Below are positions 25,890-35,461 of a stretch of 64,000 bases of DNA, piece by piece; the first letter of the stretch is position 1, and every line of letters starts with the position of its first letter. The stretch is from Limimaricola cinnabarinus. Its GTDB lineage: Bacteria > Pseudomonadota > Alphaproteobacteria > Rhodobacterales > Rhodobacteraceae. The stretch is from NCBI RefSeq assembly GCF_002723615.1, contig NZ_KZ304957.1, forward strand, positions 62,001-126,000. Direction: 5' to 3'. Position numbers and translations under genes: made by a program. The notes under the pieces were generated by a model. The model did no database searches, was not told where the DNA came from, and saw only the letters and a program-made list of their open reading frames with translations.

Positions 25890-27587
25890 ATGCCCTTTCA
25901 CGCCCCGGTCGAGGATTTCCGCTTCCTGCTGGAAAAGGTGATCGGATTTTCCGAGGTGACGGCGACCGCGCGCCATGCCGAGATGACGCCCGATGTCACC
26001 GACGCGATCCTGACCGAGGCGGGGCGGATGTGCGACGAGATCCTCGCCCCGCTCAACCGCGCGGGCGACCTGCATCCCGCCCGGCTCGAAAACGGCGTGG
26101 TGCGCACCTCGCCGGGCTATGCCGAGGGCTACCGCGCCATCGCCGAGGGCGGCTGGGTCGGCATGGCGGCGGGCGAGGCGCATGGCGGCATGGGGCTGCC
26201 CATGGCGCTCGTCACCTGCGTCAACGAGATGATGGGCGGCGCCTGCCTCGCGCTGCAGCTCAACCCGCTGATGACGCAGGCCGAGATCGAGGCGCTGGAG
26301 GCGCATGCGGATGCCGAGCTTCAGGCGCTCTATCTTCCCAAGCTGATCTCGGGCGAATGGTGCGGCACGATGAACCTGACCGAGCCGCAGGCAGGCTCGG
26401 ATGTCGGCGCGCTCAGGACCAAGGCCGAGCCGGACGGCGAGGGGACCTACCGGATCACCGGGCAGAAGATCTACATCACTTGGGCCGACAATGATTTTTC
26501 CGACAACGTCGTGCACATGGTGCTGGCGCGGCTGCCCGACGCCGTGCCGGGCACCAAGGGGATCTCGCTGTTCCTCGTGCCCAAATACATCCCCGACGCC
26601 GAAGGCCGCCCCGGTGAGGCCAACGCGCTGCGCGTGGTCAGCCTCGAGCACAAGATGGGCATCCACGGCTCGCCCACCGCGGTGATGGAATATGACGGCG
26701 CGAAGGGCTGGCTCGTGGGCGAGTCGCATGGCGGGATGGCGGCGATGTTCACCATGATGAACACCGCCCGGCTCGGCGTGGGCTCACAGGCCGTGGGCGT
26801 GGCCGAGGCCGCGACGCAGGCCGCGCTGGCCTATGCGCAGGAGCGCAAACAGGGCCGCGCCGGCGGCACCGGCACCATCGTCGAACACGCGGATGTGCGC
26901 GCCATGCTGGCCCGTATGCGGGCCGAGACCTTCGCCGCCCGCGCGATCACGCTGGCCTGCGCCAAGGCGATCGATCTCGGGCGCGAGGGCGACGCGGCCG
27001 CGCGGGCGCGCGCGGCGCTGCTCACCCCGATCGCCAAGACCTTCGGCACCGAGACCGGGATCAACACCGCCGATCTGGGCATCCAGGTGCATGGCGGCAT
27101 GGGCTTCATCGAGGAGACCGGCGCCGCGCAGTTCCTGCGCGACGCGCGGATCACCGCGATCTACGAGGGCACCAACGGCATCCAGGCGATGGATCTGGTG
27201 GGCCGCAAGATGATGGATGGCGGCGAGGCGGCGCAGGCGCTGATCGACGAGATCGAGACGGTGGCCGAGGCGGCGCGGGCCGAGATCCCCGATCTGGCCG
27301 AGCCGGTCTGGCAGGCGGCCGAGACCATGCGCGAGGCGACCGAATGGCTGGTGGCGCAGCCGATGGCCGAGCGGTTTTCTGGCGCCATGCCCTATCTGCG
27401 GGCCTTCGCGCGGCTCTTGGGCGCGCATTACCACCTGCGCGCGGCGCAGGCGGGCGATGGCAAGCGGCGGCGGCTCGCGGCCTTCTACATCCAGCGCATG
27501 CTGCCCGAGCAGGCGGCGCATATCGCCGCACTCCGGGCCGGGGCGGAGCCGGTGATGGCGCTCGATGCGGGCGATCTCGCCCCCTGA
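25890..27587 (+). CDS. Acyl-CoA dehydrogenase
   Basis: FAD enzyme that introduces a trans-2,3 double bond into an acyl-CoA. The 565-residue length and motifs (MNLTEPQAGSDVGALRTKAE, KIYITWADNDF, HKMGIHGSPTAVMEY, GGMGFIEETGAAQ with the catalytic-Glu region EGTNGIQAMDL) fit the long class that includes DmdC, the methylmercaptopropionyl-CoA dehydrogenase of marine Rhodobacteraceae. Substrate cannot be settled from sequence alone. The ATG at 25890 has a strong GGAGGAG upstream. The MBL hydrolase gene follows 46 bases later. etfBA, the electron acceptor genes, lie at 47.9-49.6 kb. Confidence 0.93.
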   Translation: MPFHAPVEDFRFLLEKVIGFSEVTATARHAEMTPDVTDAILTEAGRMCDEILAPLNRAGDLHPARLENGVVRTSPGYAEGYRAIAEGGWVGMAAGEAHGGMGLPMALVTCVNEMMGGACLALQLNPLMTQAEIEALEAHADAELQALYLPKLISGEWCGTMNLTEPQAGSDVGALRTKAEPDGEGTYRITGQKIYITWADNDFSDNVVHMVLARLPDAVPGTKGISLFLVPKYIPDAEGRPGEANALRVVSLEHKMGIHGSPTAVMEYDGAKGWLVGESHGGMAAMFTMMNTARLGVGSQAVGVAEAATQAALAYAQERKQGRAGGTGTIVEHADVRAMLARMRAETFAARAITLACAKAIDLGREGDAAARARAALLTPIAKTFGTETGINTADLGIQVHGGMGFIEETGAAQFLRDARITAIYEGTNGIQAMDLVGRKMMDGGEAAQALIDEIETVAEAARAEIPDLAEPVWQAAETMREATEWLVAQPMAERFSGAMPYLRAFARLLGAHYHLRAAQAGDGKRRRLAAFYIQRMLPEQAAHIAALRAGAEPVMALDAGDLAP

Positions 27588-27633
27588 CGCATGCCGCTGG
27601 ACGCGGGGCCGCGGCTGCGCCATCACATGGGCC

Positions 27634-28674
27634 ATGACAGCAAACACGCGCGCCCCCGATCAGCCCTTTCCCGAACCGCCCGCACCGGGCACGGCCATCG
27701 AGACAGCACCCGGGGTGCTGTGGATGCAGCTGCCGCTGCCCTGGGCGCTCAACCACGTCAACGCCTATGCGCTCGACGACGGCGATGGCTGGACGGTGAT
27801 CGACACCGGGCTCGACACCACGCGCATCCGCGCCGTCTGGGAGAGCCTGCTCACCGGGCCGCTGGGCGGGCGGCCGCTGCGCCGGGTCGTCGTCACCCAT
27901 CACCATCCCGACCATGTCGGCCTCGCGGGCTGGCTGTGCGAACGGGCGGGGGCCGAGCTCGTGATGCCGCGCACCGGCTATCTGATGTCGCGGATGCTGC
28001 GGGCCGAGGAACAGAGCCTGCCGCCGCGCGAGGTGGTGGCGTTCTACAGGCGCGCGGGCATGGATGCCGAGCTTCTGGCGCAGCGCCGCACCGAGCGGCC
28101 CTTCAACTTCGTCGATTGGGTCGCGCCGCTGCCGCTCTCCTATACCCGCATCCGCGAAGGCGACCGCATCCGCATGGGCGGGCGCGACTGGAGCATCCGC
28201 ATGGGCGAGGGGCACGCGGCCGAGCACGCGACTTTCTGGGAGGAAGGCGGCGATCTGGTGATCGGCGGCGACCAGCTGCTGCCCGGCATCAGCCCCAATC
28301 TGGGCGTGCAGCCGACCGAGCCCGAAAACGACCCCGTCACCGACTGGATCACATCCTGCGAAAAGCTCACTGCCTTCGCCCGGCCCGATCAGCTCGTCCT
28401 GCCCGGCCACAAGAAGCCCTATCGCGGCCTGCCCGCGCGGCTCGAGCAGATGGCGCAGGGCCACCGCGACGCGCTCGACCGGCTGGAGAGACATCTCGCC
28501 GTGCCGCGCACCGGCGGCGACTGCTTTGCGCCGCTGTTTCGCCGCTCGGTGACGCGCGACAGCTACGGGCTGGCCTTGGCCGAGGCGCTGGGCCATCTCA
28601 ACGCGCTGGTGGCGCAGGGACGGGCCGTGCGCGAGATGGGCGATGACGGGGCATGGCGTTGGAGGGCCGCATGA
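27634..28674 (+). CDS. MBL-fold metallo-hydrolase
   Basis: A 346-residue metallo-beta-lactamase-fold hydrolase. The metal-binding motif VVTHHHPDHVG (residues 87-96) is intact, and later His/Asp ligands appear in GEGHAAEHATFW, IGGDQLLPGI and VLPGHKKPY. A C-terminal winged-helix-like region (YGLALAEALGHLNALVAQG) is typical of LACTB2-like members. The substrate is unknown; thioester or nucleic-acid hydrolysis are both known in the fold. It follows the acyl-CoA dehydrogenase gene and overlaps the epimerase gene by ATGA. Confidence 0.9.
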   Translation: MTANTRAPDQPFPEPPAPGTAIETAPGVLWMQLPLPWALNHVNAYALDDGDGWTVIDTGLDTTRIRAVWESLLTGPLGGRPLRRVVVTHHHPDHVGLAGWLCERAGAELVMPRTGYLMSRMLRAEEQSLPPREVVAFYRRAGMDAELLAQRRTERPFNFVDWVAPLPLSYTRIREGDRIRMGGRDWSIRMGEGHAAEHATFWEEGGDLVIGGDQLLPGISPNLGVQPTEPENDPVTDWITSCEKLTAFARPDQLVLPGHKKPYRGLPARLEQMAQGHRDALDRLERHLAVPRTGGDCFAPLFRRSVTRDSYGLALAEALGHLNALVAQGRAVREMGDDGAWRWRAA

Positions 28675-29633
28675 TCGAGATCCATGAGGAGAGCTTCCCG
28701 CTCGCCCGCGCCTTCACCATCAGCCGCGGCTCGCGCGCGGCGGCGCAGGTGTTGAGCGTGCGGATTTGCCGTGAGGGCCACGAAGCCCGGGGCGAATGTG
28801 TGCCATATGCGCGCTATGGCGAAAGCCTCGCCAGCGTGCGCGCACAGATCGAGGGCCTGCCCGAGGGCATCACGCGCCATGATCTGCAGGCGGCGCTGCC
28901 GCCGGGAGCCGCGCGCAACGCGGTGGATTGCGCGCTTTGGGATCTGGAGGCCAAGGCGGCGGGGGTGCCGGTCTGGAAGCTGGCCGGGCTAGAGGCGCCC
29001 AAGCCGCTCGTCACCGCCTACACGCTGTCTCTTGAGGCGCCCGAAGCGATGGAGGCGCGGGCGCGCGAGGAGGCGCATCGCCCGATCCTCAAGATCAAGC
29101 TCGGCACGCCCGATGACATGGCCCGGCTCGAGGCGGTGCGCCGCGGCGCGCCGGAGTCCACGATCATCGTCGATGCCAATGAAGGCTGGAGCGCGGAGGT
29201 CTATGCCGATCTCGCGCCGCATCTTTTGCGCCTCGGCGTGGCGCTGGTCGAGCAGCCGCTGCCGGCGGGGGAGGACGAGGCTCTGCTGGGCCTCGAGCGC
29301 CCCGTGCCGGTCTGCGCCGACGAAAGCTGCCACGACCGCGCCTCGCTGGCGGGCATGGCGGGGAAATACGACATGGCCAACATCAAGCTCGACAAGACCG
29401 GCGGCCTGACCGAGGCGCTGGCCTTGCGCGACGCGGCCCGTGCCGCGGGCTACGACATCATGGTCGGCTGCATGGTCGGCTCATCGCTCGCCATGGCGCC
29501 CGCGCATCTGGTGGCGCAGGGGGCGCGGATCGTCGATCTCGACGGGCCCTTGCTGCTGGCCGAGGATCGCGATCCGCCGATGCGGCACGACGCCGCCGGG
29601 CTGCACCCGGCCGATCCCGCGCTCTGGGGCTGA
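28671..29633 (+). CDS. Dipeptide epimerase (L-Ala-D/L-Glu epimerase type)
   Basis: Enolase-superfamily enzyme that epimerises L-Ala-D-Glu, releasing murein peptides for reuse. The 320 residues from the ATG at 28671 include the KxK base (LKIKLG), the three metal ligands in DANEGW, LVEQPLP and ADESCHDRA, and the second catalytic Lys in NIKLDKTGGLTEA. The DxD-type specificity loop near the end (VGCMVGSSLAMAPA) matches the dipeptide-epimerase branch. It overlaps the MBL gene and is followed by a D-amino-acid transaminase, which suggests a peptidoglycan-peptide recycling set. Confidence 0.92.
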   Translation: MIEIHEESFPLARAFTISRGSRAAAQVLSVRICREGHEARGECVPYARYGESLASVRAQIEGLPEGITRHDLQAALPPGAARNAVDCALWDLEAKAAGVPVWKLAGLEAPKPLVTAYTLSLEAPEAMEARAREEAHRPILKIKLGTPDDMARLEAVRRGAPESTIIVDANEGWSAEVYADLAPHLLRLGVALVEQPLPAGEDEALLGLERPVPVCADESCHDRASLAGMAGKYDMANIKLDKTGGLTEALALRDAARAAGYDIMVGCMVGSSLAMAPAHLVAQGARIVDLDGPLLLAEDRDPPMRHDAAGLHPADPALWG

Positions 29634-29695
29634 TCCCTCTGGCATCGCGCCTCACCCTGCGGCAGAAGGGGCACGACAGCCAACAGGAGAGCGCC

Positions 29696-30556
29696 ATGAC
29701 CCGCACCGTCTATGTCAACGGGGAGTACCTGCCCGAGCACGAGGCCAAGGTCTCGATCTTCGATCGCGGCTTCCTGATGGCCGACGGGGTCTACGAGGTG
29801 ACTTCCGTGCTCGGCGGCAAGCTGATCGATTTCGAGGGCCATGCGAAGCGGCTTGCGCGTTCGCTCTCCGAGCTTGAGATCCGCAAGCCGATGGAGGACG
29901 AGGCGCTCTTGGAGATCCACCGCGAGCTGGTCGCGCGCAACGATATCGACGAGGGCATGATCTATCTCCAGATCACCCGCGGCGCGCCGAACGACCGCGA
30001 CTTCGTCTTTCCGCCCGAAGAAACCGCGCCGACCGTGGTGCTCTTCACCCAGTCGAAGCCCGGCCTTGCCGACAGCCCGGCGGCCAAGGAGGGCATCAAG
30101 GTGATCTCGATCCCCGACATTCGCTGGGGCCGCCGCGACATCAAGACGGTGCAGCTCCTGTATCCGTCGATGGGCAAGATGATGGCCCGCGCGGCGGGCG
30201 CCGACGACGCCTGGATGGTCGAGGAGGGCGCGGTGACCGAGGGCACCTCGAACAACGCCTATATCGTCAAGGGCAACACCATCATCACCCGCCAGCTCAG
30301 CCACGAGATCCTGCATGGCATCACCCGCGCCGCGGTGCTGCGCTTTGCGCGCGAGGCGCAGATGCAGGTCGAGGAGCGCGCCTTCACCATCGAGGAGGCG
30401 CAGCAGGCCGACGAGGCCTTCATCACCTCGGCCTCGACCTTCGTGATGCCGGTGGTGGAGATCGACGGCGCACAGGTCGGGCAGGGCGCGCCCGGCCCGG
30501 TGGCAAACCGCCTGCGCGAGATCTATATCGAGGAAAGCCGCAAGGCGGCGATCTGA
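29696..30556 (+). CDS. D-amino-acid transaminase
   Basis: Fold-type IV PLP aminotransferase, 286 residues. FDRGFLMADGVYEV at the N-terminus, the catalytic PLP Lys in RRDIKTVQLLY, and EGTSNNAYIV (phosphate/carboxylate binding) are present. The D-amino-acid branch is favoured over branched-chain aminotransferases by DRGFLMADG and overall length. It interconverts D-alanine and D-glutamate through their 2-oxoacids. The ATG at 29696 has ACAGGAGAG upstream, 62 bases after the epimerase gene. Confidence 0.92.
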   Translation: MTRTVYVNGEYLPEHEAKVSIFDRGFLMADGVYEVTSVLGGKLIDFEGHAKRLARSLSELEIRKPMEDEALLEIHRELVARNDIDEGMIYLQITRGAPNDRDFVFPPEETAPTVVLFTQSKPGLADSPAAKEGIKVISIPDIRWGRRDIKTVQLLYPSMGKMMARAAGADDAWMVEEGAVTEGTSNNAYIVKGNTIITRQLSHEILHGITRAAVLRFAREAQMQVEERAFTIEEAQQADEAFITSASTFVMPVVEIDGAQVGQGAPGPVANRLREIYIEESRKAAI

Positions 30557-30570
30557 CACCGGAGCCCGTC

Positions 30571-30885
30571 ATGGATCACCCGCTCATCGACCATATCAGC
30601 CGCGTCATCGCCAAGGCGGAGAAGGACGGCGCCTTCGACGACCTGCCCGGCGCGGGCAAGCCGATCGCGGATCTGCACGCGCCGGGCGACGCCGTGCTCG
30701 ACCGGTTGATGCGCGAATCGGGCGCCAAGCCGCAGGCGGTCACGCTGAAGGCGGAGATCGCAAAGTCGAAGGCGCGGTTGGCAGCGCTGACCGGCGAGGA
30801 GGCGCGGCGCGAAGAGATGCGCGTCCTCGCCGAGCTCGAAATGCGGCTTTCCATCGAGATGGAGGCGGTGCGCCGCTACGGCTGA
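30571..30885 (+). CDS. DUF1992 (DnaJ-homologue subfamily C member 28-like) protein
   Basis: A 104-residue soluble protein with the DUF1992 pattern: HISRVIAKAEKDGAFDDLPGAGKPI and later Asn/Asp-rich helices. It lacks a J domain. The function in bacteria is unknown. It lies 14 bases after the D-amino-acid transaminase gene on the same strand and converges on the DUF1244 gene. Confidence 0.88.
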   Translation: MDHPLIDHISRVIAKAEKDGAFDDLPGAGKPIADLHAPGDAVLDRLMRESGAKPQAVTLKAEIAKSKARLAALTGEEARREEMRVLAELEMRLSIEMEAVRRYG

Positions 30886-30887
30886 GA

Positions 30888-31217
30888 TCAGCCCTCGCTC
30901 GCCTCGTGCTTTTGCGCCGCGTCGAAGGCGGCGCGGGCCTCCTCGCTTGCCTCGCGCTGGTGCTTTTCGCGCCACTGGTCGTAGGGCATGCCGTAATAGG
31001 CCTCGCGCGCCTCGTCCTTCGACATCTCGTGCCCCTTCTCGGCCGCCGCCTCCTGCACCCAGCGCGCAAGGCAGTTGCGGCAAAACCCGGCGAGGTTCAT
31101 CAGCTCGATGTTCTGCACGTCCGGGCGCTCCTCCATCAGGTGCTTGCGCAGCCTGCGGAACGCCGCCGCCTCGATCTCGGTGCGGGTCGTCTCGTCGATC
31201 TCGTCGAGCTTGCTCAT
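30888..31217 (-). CDS. DUF1244 domain protein
   Basis: A 109-residue protein of the DUF1244 family, common in alphaproteobacteria. The signature EAAAFRRLRKHL...DVQNIELMNLAGFCRNCLARW with Cys-Asn-Cys near the middle is clear, followed by YGMPYDQWREKHQ. Biochemical role unknown. The ATG at 31217 is chosen for the AAGGAGA upstream. It follows the N-formylglutamate amidohydrolase gene with a ten-base gap. Confidence 0.92.
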   Translation of the reverse strand: MSKLDEIDETTRTEIEAAAFRRLRKHLMEERPDVQNIELMNLAGFCRNCLARWVQEAAAEKGHEMSKDEAREAYYGMPYDQWREKHQREASEEARAAFDAAQKHEASEG

Positions 31218-31227
31218 GATCGTCTCC

Positions 31228-31971
31228 TTACAGTCCCGTCTCGGCAAGTATGTCGCGCAGCGCCGGTGCCAAGCGGTCGGCCCATGCGATCTGGCCGTCC
31301 ACCTCCTCGATCAGGTCGTTGCGCACCTCGATCAGCACGTTCGGACGGCCATGGCGCAGCGCGTGCCGGTCGATGGAATCGCCGGGCAGATGGCCCGAAT
31401 AGGGCTCGTTGTCGCCGACCACGAGCCCGTCCTCCTCGCGCAGCCGGGCGATCAGCGGCTGCGCGAGCCGCGAATCGAGATGGCTGTGCAGGATCGCCGC
31501 GTGCCAGGGCCGGGGGCGGCGGCCGCGAAGCTGCGAGACATAGCTGTGGATCGCCACGATCACCGTGTCGTCGCGCCGGGCCGCCAGCTCGGCCAGGGCC
31601 GCGTGATAGGGCCGGTGCAGCCGCTCCAGCCGCTCTTCGGTCTCATGCGGGCCGGCATGGCGGTTGCCGGGAATGATCGAGCCGTCATAGAGCTTCATCA
31701 GCAGCGTGGGGTCGTCCTCGCCGCGGTTGGGGTCGATCACGAGGCGCGAGAATTTCGAAAGGATCGCCGGGGCGTCGAGCCGCTCGGCCAGCGCCTCGGT
31801 CAGGGCGGCGGCGCCCACGTCCCAGGCGATGTGGCGCGCCATGTCCGAGGCGGGCAGGCCCAGATCGCCGCCCGAGACCCAGTCCGGCACATGGTTGCTC
31901 GCATGGTCGCAGGTGACGAGCCAGCGGGAGCGGCGCTCTTCGCCGATGATGCGGTAGGCTTCCGAGGTCAT
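31228..31971 (-). CDS. N-formylglutamate amidohydrolase family protein
   Basis: A 247-residue hydrolase of the HutG/N-formylglutamate amidohydrolase family, with LVTCDHASNHVP, the metal/active-site HIAWDVGA, FSRLVIDPNR and HSYVSQL, and a Glu in LIEVRNDLI. In histidine breakdown HutG releases formate, but no hut genes are in the window, so the physiological substrate is open. The start at 31971 is taken from the conserved N-terminus; the upstream extension lies in the pyk-opposite region and is not credible. Confidence 0.9.
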   Translation of the reverse strand: MTSEAYRIIGEERRSRWLVTCDHASNHVPDWVSGGDLGLPASDMARHIAWDVGAAALTEALAERLDAPAILSKFSRLVIDPNRGEDDPTLLMKLYDGSIIPGNRHAGPHETEERLERLHRPYHAALAELAARRDDTVIVAIHSYVSQLRGRRPRPWHAAILHSHLDSRLAQPLIARLREEDGLVVGDNEPYSGHLPGDSIDRHALRHGRPNVLIEVRNDLIEEVDGQIAWADRLAPALRDILAETGL

Positions 31972-32136
31972 GTGGTCTGCTGTTCTCCCCAATGGTGCGT
32001 CCCTTGTCTCGAGGGCAGTTGTGACATAGCCCGTTTTCGGCAATAAGGGCGCTCGAATGGCGCTGGTAGCGGTAACGGAGCCGTCTGCCCGCCCGAACTT
32101 ATCGCGTCCCTGAGGACAGTCGAGAGGATCCCAACG

Positions 32137-33582
<1,446 letters not shown>

Positions 33583-33583
33583 G

Positions 33584-33610
33584 GGCAGGGGGGCGTCGAG
33601 CCCCCTTGCC
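33584..33610 (+). terminator. Candidate intrinsic terminator after pyk
   Basis: GGCAGGGGGG and CCCCCTTGCC form a ten-pair stem with one G-U wobble around a seven-base loop, directly after the pyk stop. The tail is TTGACC, so the U-tract is weak. Confidence 0.5.
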
Positions 33611-33634
33611 TTGACCCCGCGCGCCGCCTATACG
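33606..33634 (+). promoter_or_regulatory. Candidate promoter for rpmI-rplT
   Basis: TTGCCT at 33606 and TATACG at 33629 are separated by 17 bases, a normal sigma-70 spacing. The -10-like box lies in the loop edge of an eight-pair palindrome (GCGCGCCG/CGGCGCGC, 33619-33640). Support is by pattern only. Confidence 0.3.
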
Positions 33635-33713
33635 GCGCGCTCACCCCGCGCGTCCGGCCTCCTTGGCATGCCGAGGCACGCGGTCCCACCACCGTTCCGG
33701 AAGGGAGATGGAA

Positions 33714-33914
33714 ATGCCGAAGATGAAGACGAAATCGAGCTGCAAGAAGCGGTTCAAGGTGACGGCCTCGGGCCGGATCAAGGCCGGCCAGGCGGGCAAG
33801 CGCCACGGCATGATCAAGCGCACCAACAAGTTCATCCGTGACGCCCGCGGCACCACGGTCCTCGCCAAGGCTGATGAGCAGATCATCAAGCCGATGATGC
33901 CCTACGCGCGCTAA
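33714..33914 (+). CDS. rpmI: 50S ribosomal protein L35
   Basis: Small basic protein of the large ribosomal subunit, 66 residues: [20 protein letters not shown] and [19 protein letters not shown] are typical. GAGATGG precedes the ATG at 33714. It is followed after twelve bases by rplT. infC is not adjacent, unlike in many bacteria. Confidence 0.98.
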   Translation: MPKMKTKSSCKKRFKVTASGRIKAGQAGKRHGMIKRTNKFIRDARGTTVLAKADEQIIKPMMPYAR

Positions 33915-33926
33915 GGAGGTCAGGAC

Positions 33927-34289
33927 ATGAGCCGCACCAAAGGTGGTACCGTTACCCATCGTCGTCACAAGAAGATCCTCGACCAGGCGAAAGGCTATTA
34001 CGATCGCCGCTCGACGACCTTCAAGGTCGCCAAGCAGGCCGTCGACAAGGCCAACCAGTACGCGACCCGCGACCGCAAGAACCGCAAGCGCAACTTCCGC
34101 GCCCTGTGGATCCAGCGGATCAACGCCGGCGTCCGCGCGCATGACGAGCAGATGACCTATTCGCGCTTCATCAACGGCCTGGCGCTCGCCGGCATCGAGG
34201 TGGACCGCAAGGTTCTCGCCGATCTCGCGGTGCACGAGCCCGAGGCCTTCGGCGCCGTCGTCGACAAGGCGCGCGCCGCTCTGGCCTGA
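33927..34289 (+). CDS. rplT: 50S ribosomal protein L20
   Basis: Large-subunit protein of 120 residues that binds 23S rRNA early in assembly; in other bacteria it also represses its own operon. [56 protein letters not shown] and [20 protein letters not shown] are the family signature. AAGGAGG lies just upstream. An intrinsic terminator follows the gene. Confidence 0.98.
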   Translation: MSRTKGGTVTHRRHKKILDQAKGYYDRRSTTFKVAKQAVDKANQYATRDRKNRKRNFRALWIQRINAGVRAHDEQMTYSRFINGLALAGIEVDRKVLADLAVHEPEAFGAVVDKARAALA

Positions 34290-34310
34290 GGCCAAGCGAC
34301 AGACTGAACG

Positions 34311-34346
34311 GAAGCCGCGCCGCCCCCCGACGGGCCGCGCGGCTTC
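34311..34346 (+). terminator. Intrinsic terminator after rplT
   Basis: GAAGCCGCGC (34311-34320) pairs perfectly with GCGCGGCTTC (34337-34346) around a 16-base loop, followed by TTGCGTTT. It separates the ribosomal protein pair from pheS. Confidence 0.7.
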
Positions 34347-34398
34347 TTGCGTTTCGGGACCGGGCTGCTAGTCCGGACCGGCAGAAAAGGGTGACGAC

Positions 34399-35457
34399 AT
34401 GGACGATCTTCGAGACAGGTATCTGGGGCTGATCGCCGAGGCCGGCGACGAGGCGGGCATCGAGGATCTGCGCGTGCGCGCGCTGGGCAAGAAGGGCGAG
34501 ATCTCGGGCCTGATGAAGACGCTGGGCGGCATGACGCCCGAGGAGCGTCAGGAAAAGGGGCCGAAGCTCAACGCTTTGAAATCCGAGATCGCCGACGCGC
34601 TCGCCGCGCGCAAGGCCTCGCTCGCCGACGCGGCGCTGGAGGCGCGGCTCAAGACCGAATGGCTCGACGTGACGCTGCCCACCCGCCCCGCGCGCACCGG
34701 CACGATCCACCCGATCAGCCAGGTCACCGAGGAGGTCACCGCGATCTTCGCCGACATGGGCTTTTCGGTCGCCGAAGGCCCGCAGATCGAGAGCGACTGG
34801 TACAATTTCGACGCGCTCAACATCCCCGGCCACCACCCGGCCCGCGCCGAGATGGACACCTTCTACACCCATCGCGCCAAGGGCGACGACCGCCCGCCCC
34901 ACGTGCTGCGCACCCACACCTCGCCGGTGCAGATCCGCTCGATGGAGCAGAATGGCGCGCCCATCCGCATCATCTGCCCGGGCCGCGTCTACCGCGCCGA
35001 TTACGACCAGACCCACACCCCGATGTTCCATCAGGTCGAGGGCCTCGCCATCGGCACCGACATCACCATGGCGAACCTCAAATGGGTGCTGGAGGAGTTC
35101 CTCTCGGCCTTCTTCGGCAAGCCCGTGAAGACTCGCTTCCGCGCCTCGCATTTCCCGTTCACGGAGCCTTCGGCCGAGGTCGATATCCAGTGTTCGTGGG
35201 AAAACGGCACCGTGAAGGTGGGCGAGGGCGACGACTGGCTCGAAGTGCTGGGCTCGGGCATGGTGCACCCCAAGGTTCTGAAGAACGCCGGGATCGACCC
35301 CGAGAAGTACCAGGGCTTCGCCTTCGGCCTCGGCATCGACCGTCTGGCGATGCTGAAATACGGCATCCCCGACCTGCGCGCTTTTTTCGAGAGCGACCTG
35401 CGCTGGCTGAAGCATTACGGCTTCGCGGCGCTGGATGTGCCGACGTTGAGAGGGTAA
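34399..35457 (+). CDS. pheS: Phenylalanine-tRNA ligase alpha subunit
   Basis: Catalytic subunit of PheRS, a heterotetramer with PheT, which charges tRNA-Phe. The 352 residues contain class II motif 2 ([22 protein letters not shown]), motif 3 ([22 protein letters not shown]) and [10 protein letters not shown]. The N-terminal coiled-coil is present. GGTGACGAC precedes the ATG, and the terminator after rplT lies just upstream. Unlike the normal pheS-pheT pair, the stop is followed after four bases by a TIR-domain gene. Confidence 0.98.
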   Translation: MDDLRDRYLGLIAEAGDEAGIEDLRVRALGKKGEISGLMKTLGGMTPEERQEKGPKLNALKSEIADALAARKASLADAALEARLKTEWLDVTLPTRPARTGTIHPISQVTEEVTAIFADMGFSVAEGPQIESDWYNFDALNIPGHHPARAEMDTFYTHRAKGDDRPPHVLRTHTSPVQIRSMEQNGAPIRIICPGRVYRADYDQTHTPMFHQVEGLAIGTDITMANLKWVLEEFLSAFFGKPVKTRFRASHFPFTEPSAEVDIQCSWENGTVKVGEGDDWLEVLGSGMVHPKVLKNAGIDPEKYQGFAFGLGIDRLAMLKYGIPDLRAFFESDLRWLKHYGFAALDVPTLRG

Positions 35458-35461
35458 GGGA

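Noticed and set aside
33611-33713. Riboswitch or L20 leader upstream of rpmI
   Set aside because: Only a short palindrome is visible; no L20-binding pseudoknot or other known leader structure could be recognised by eye.
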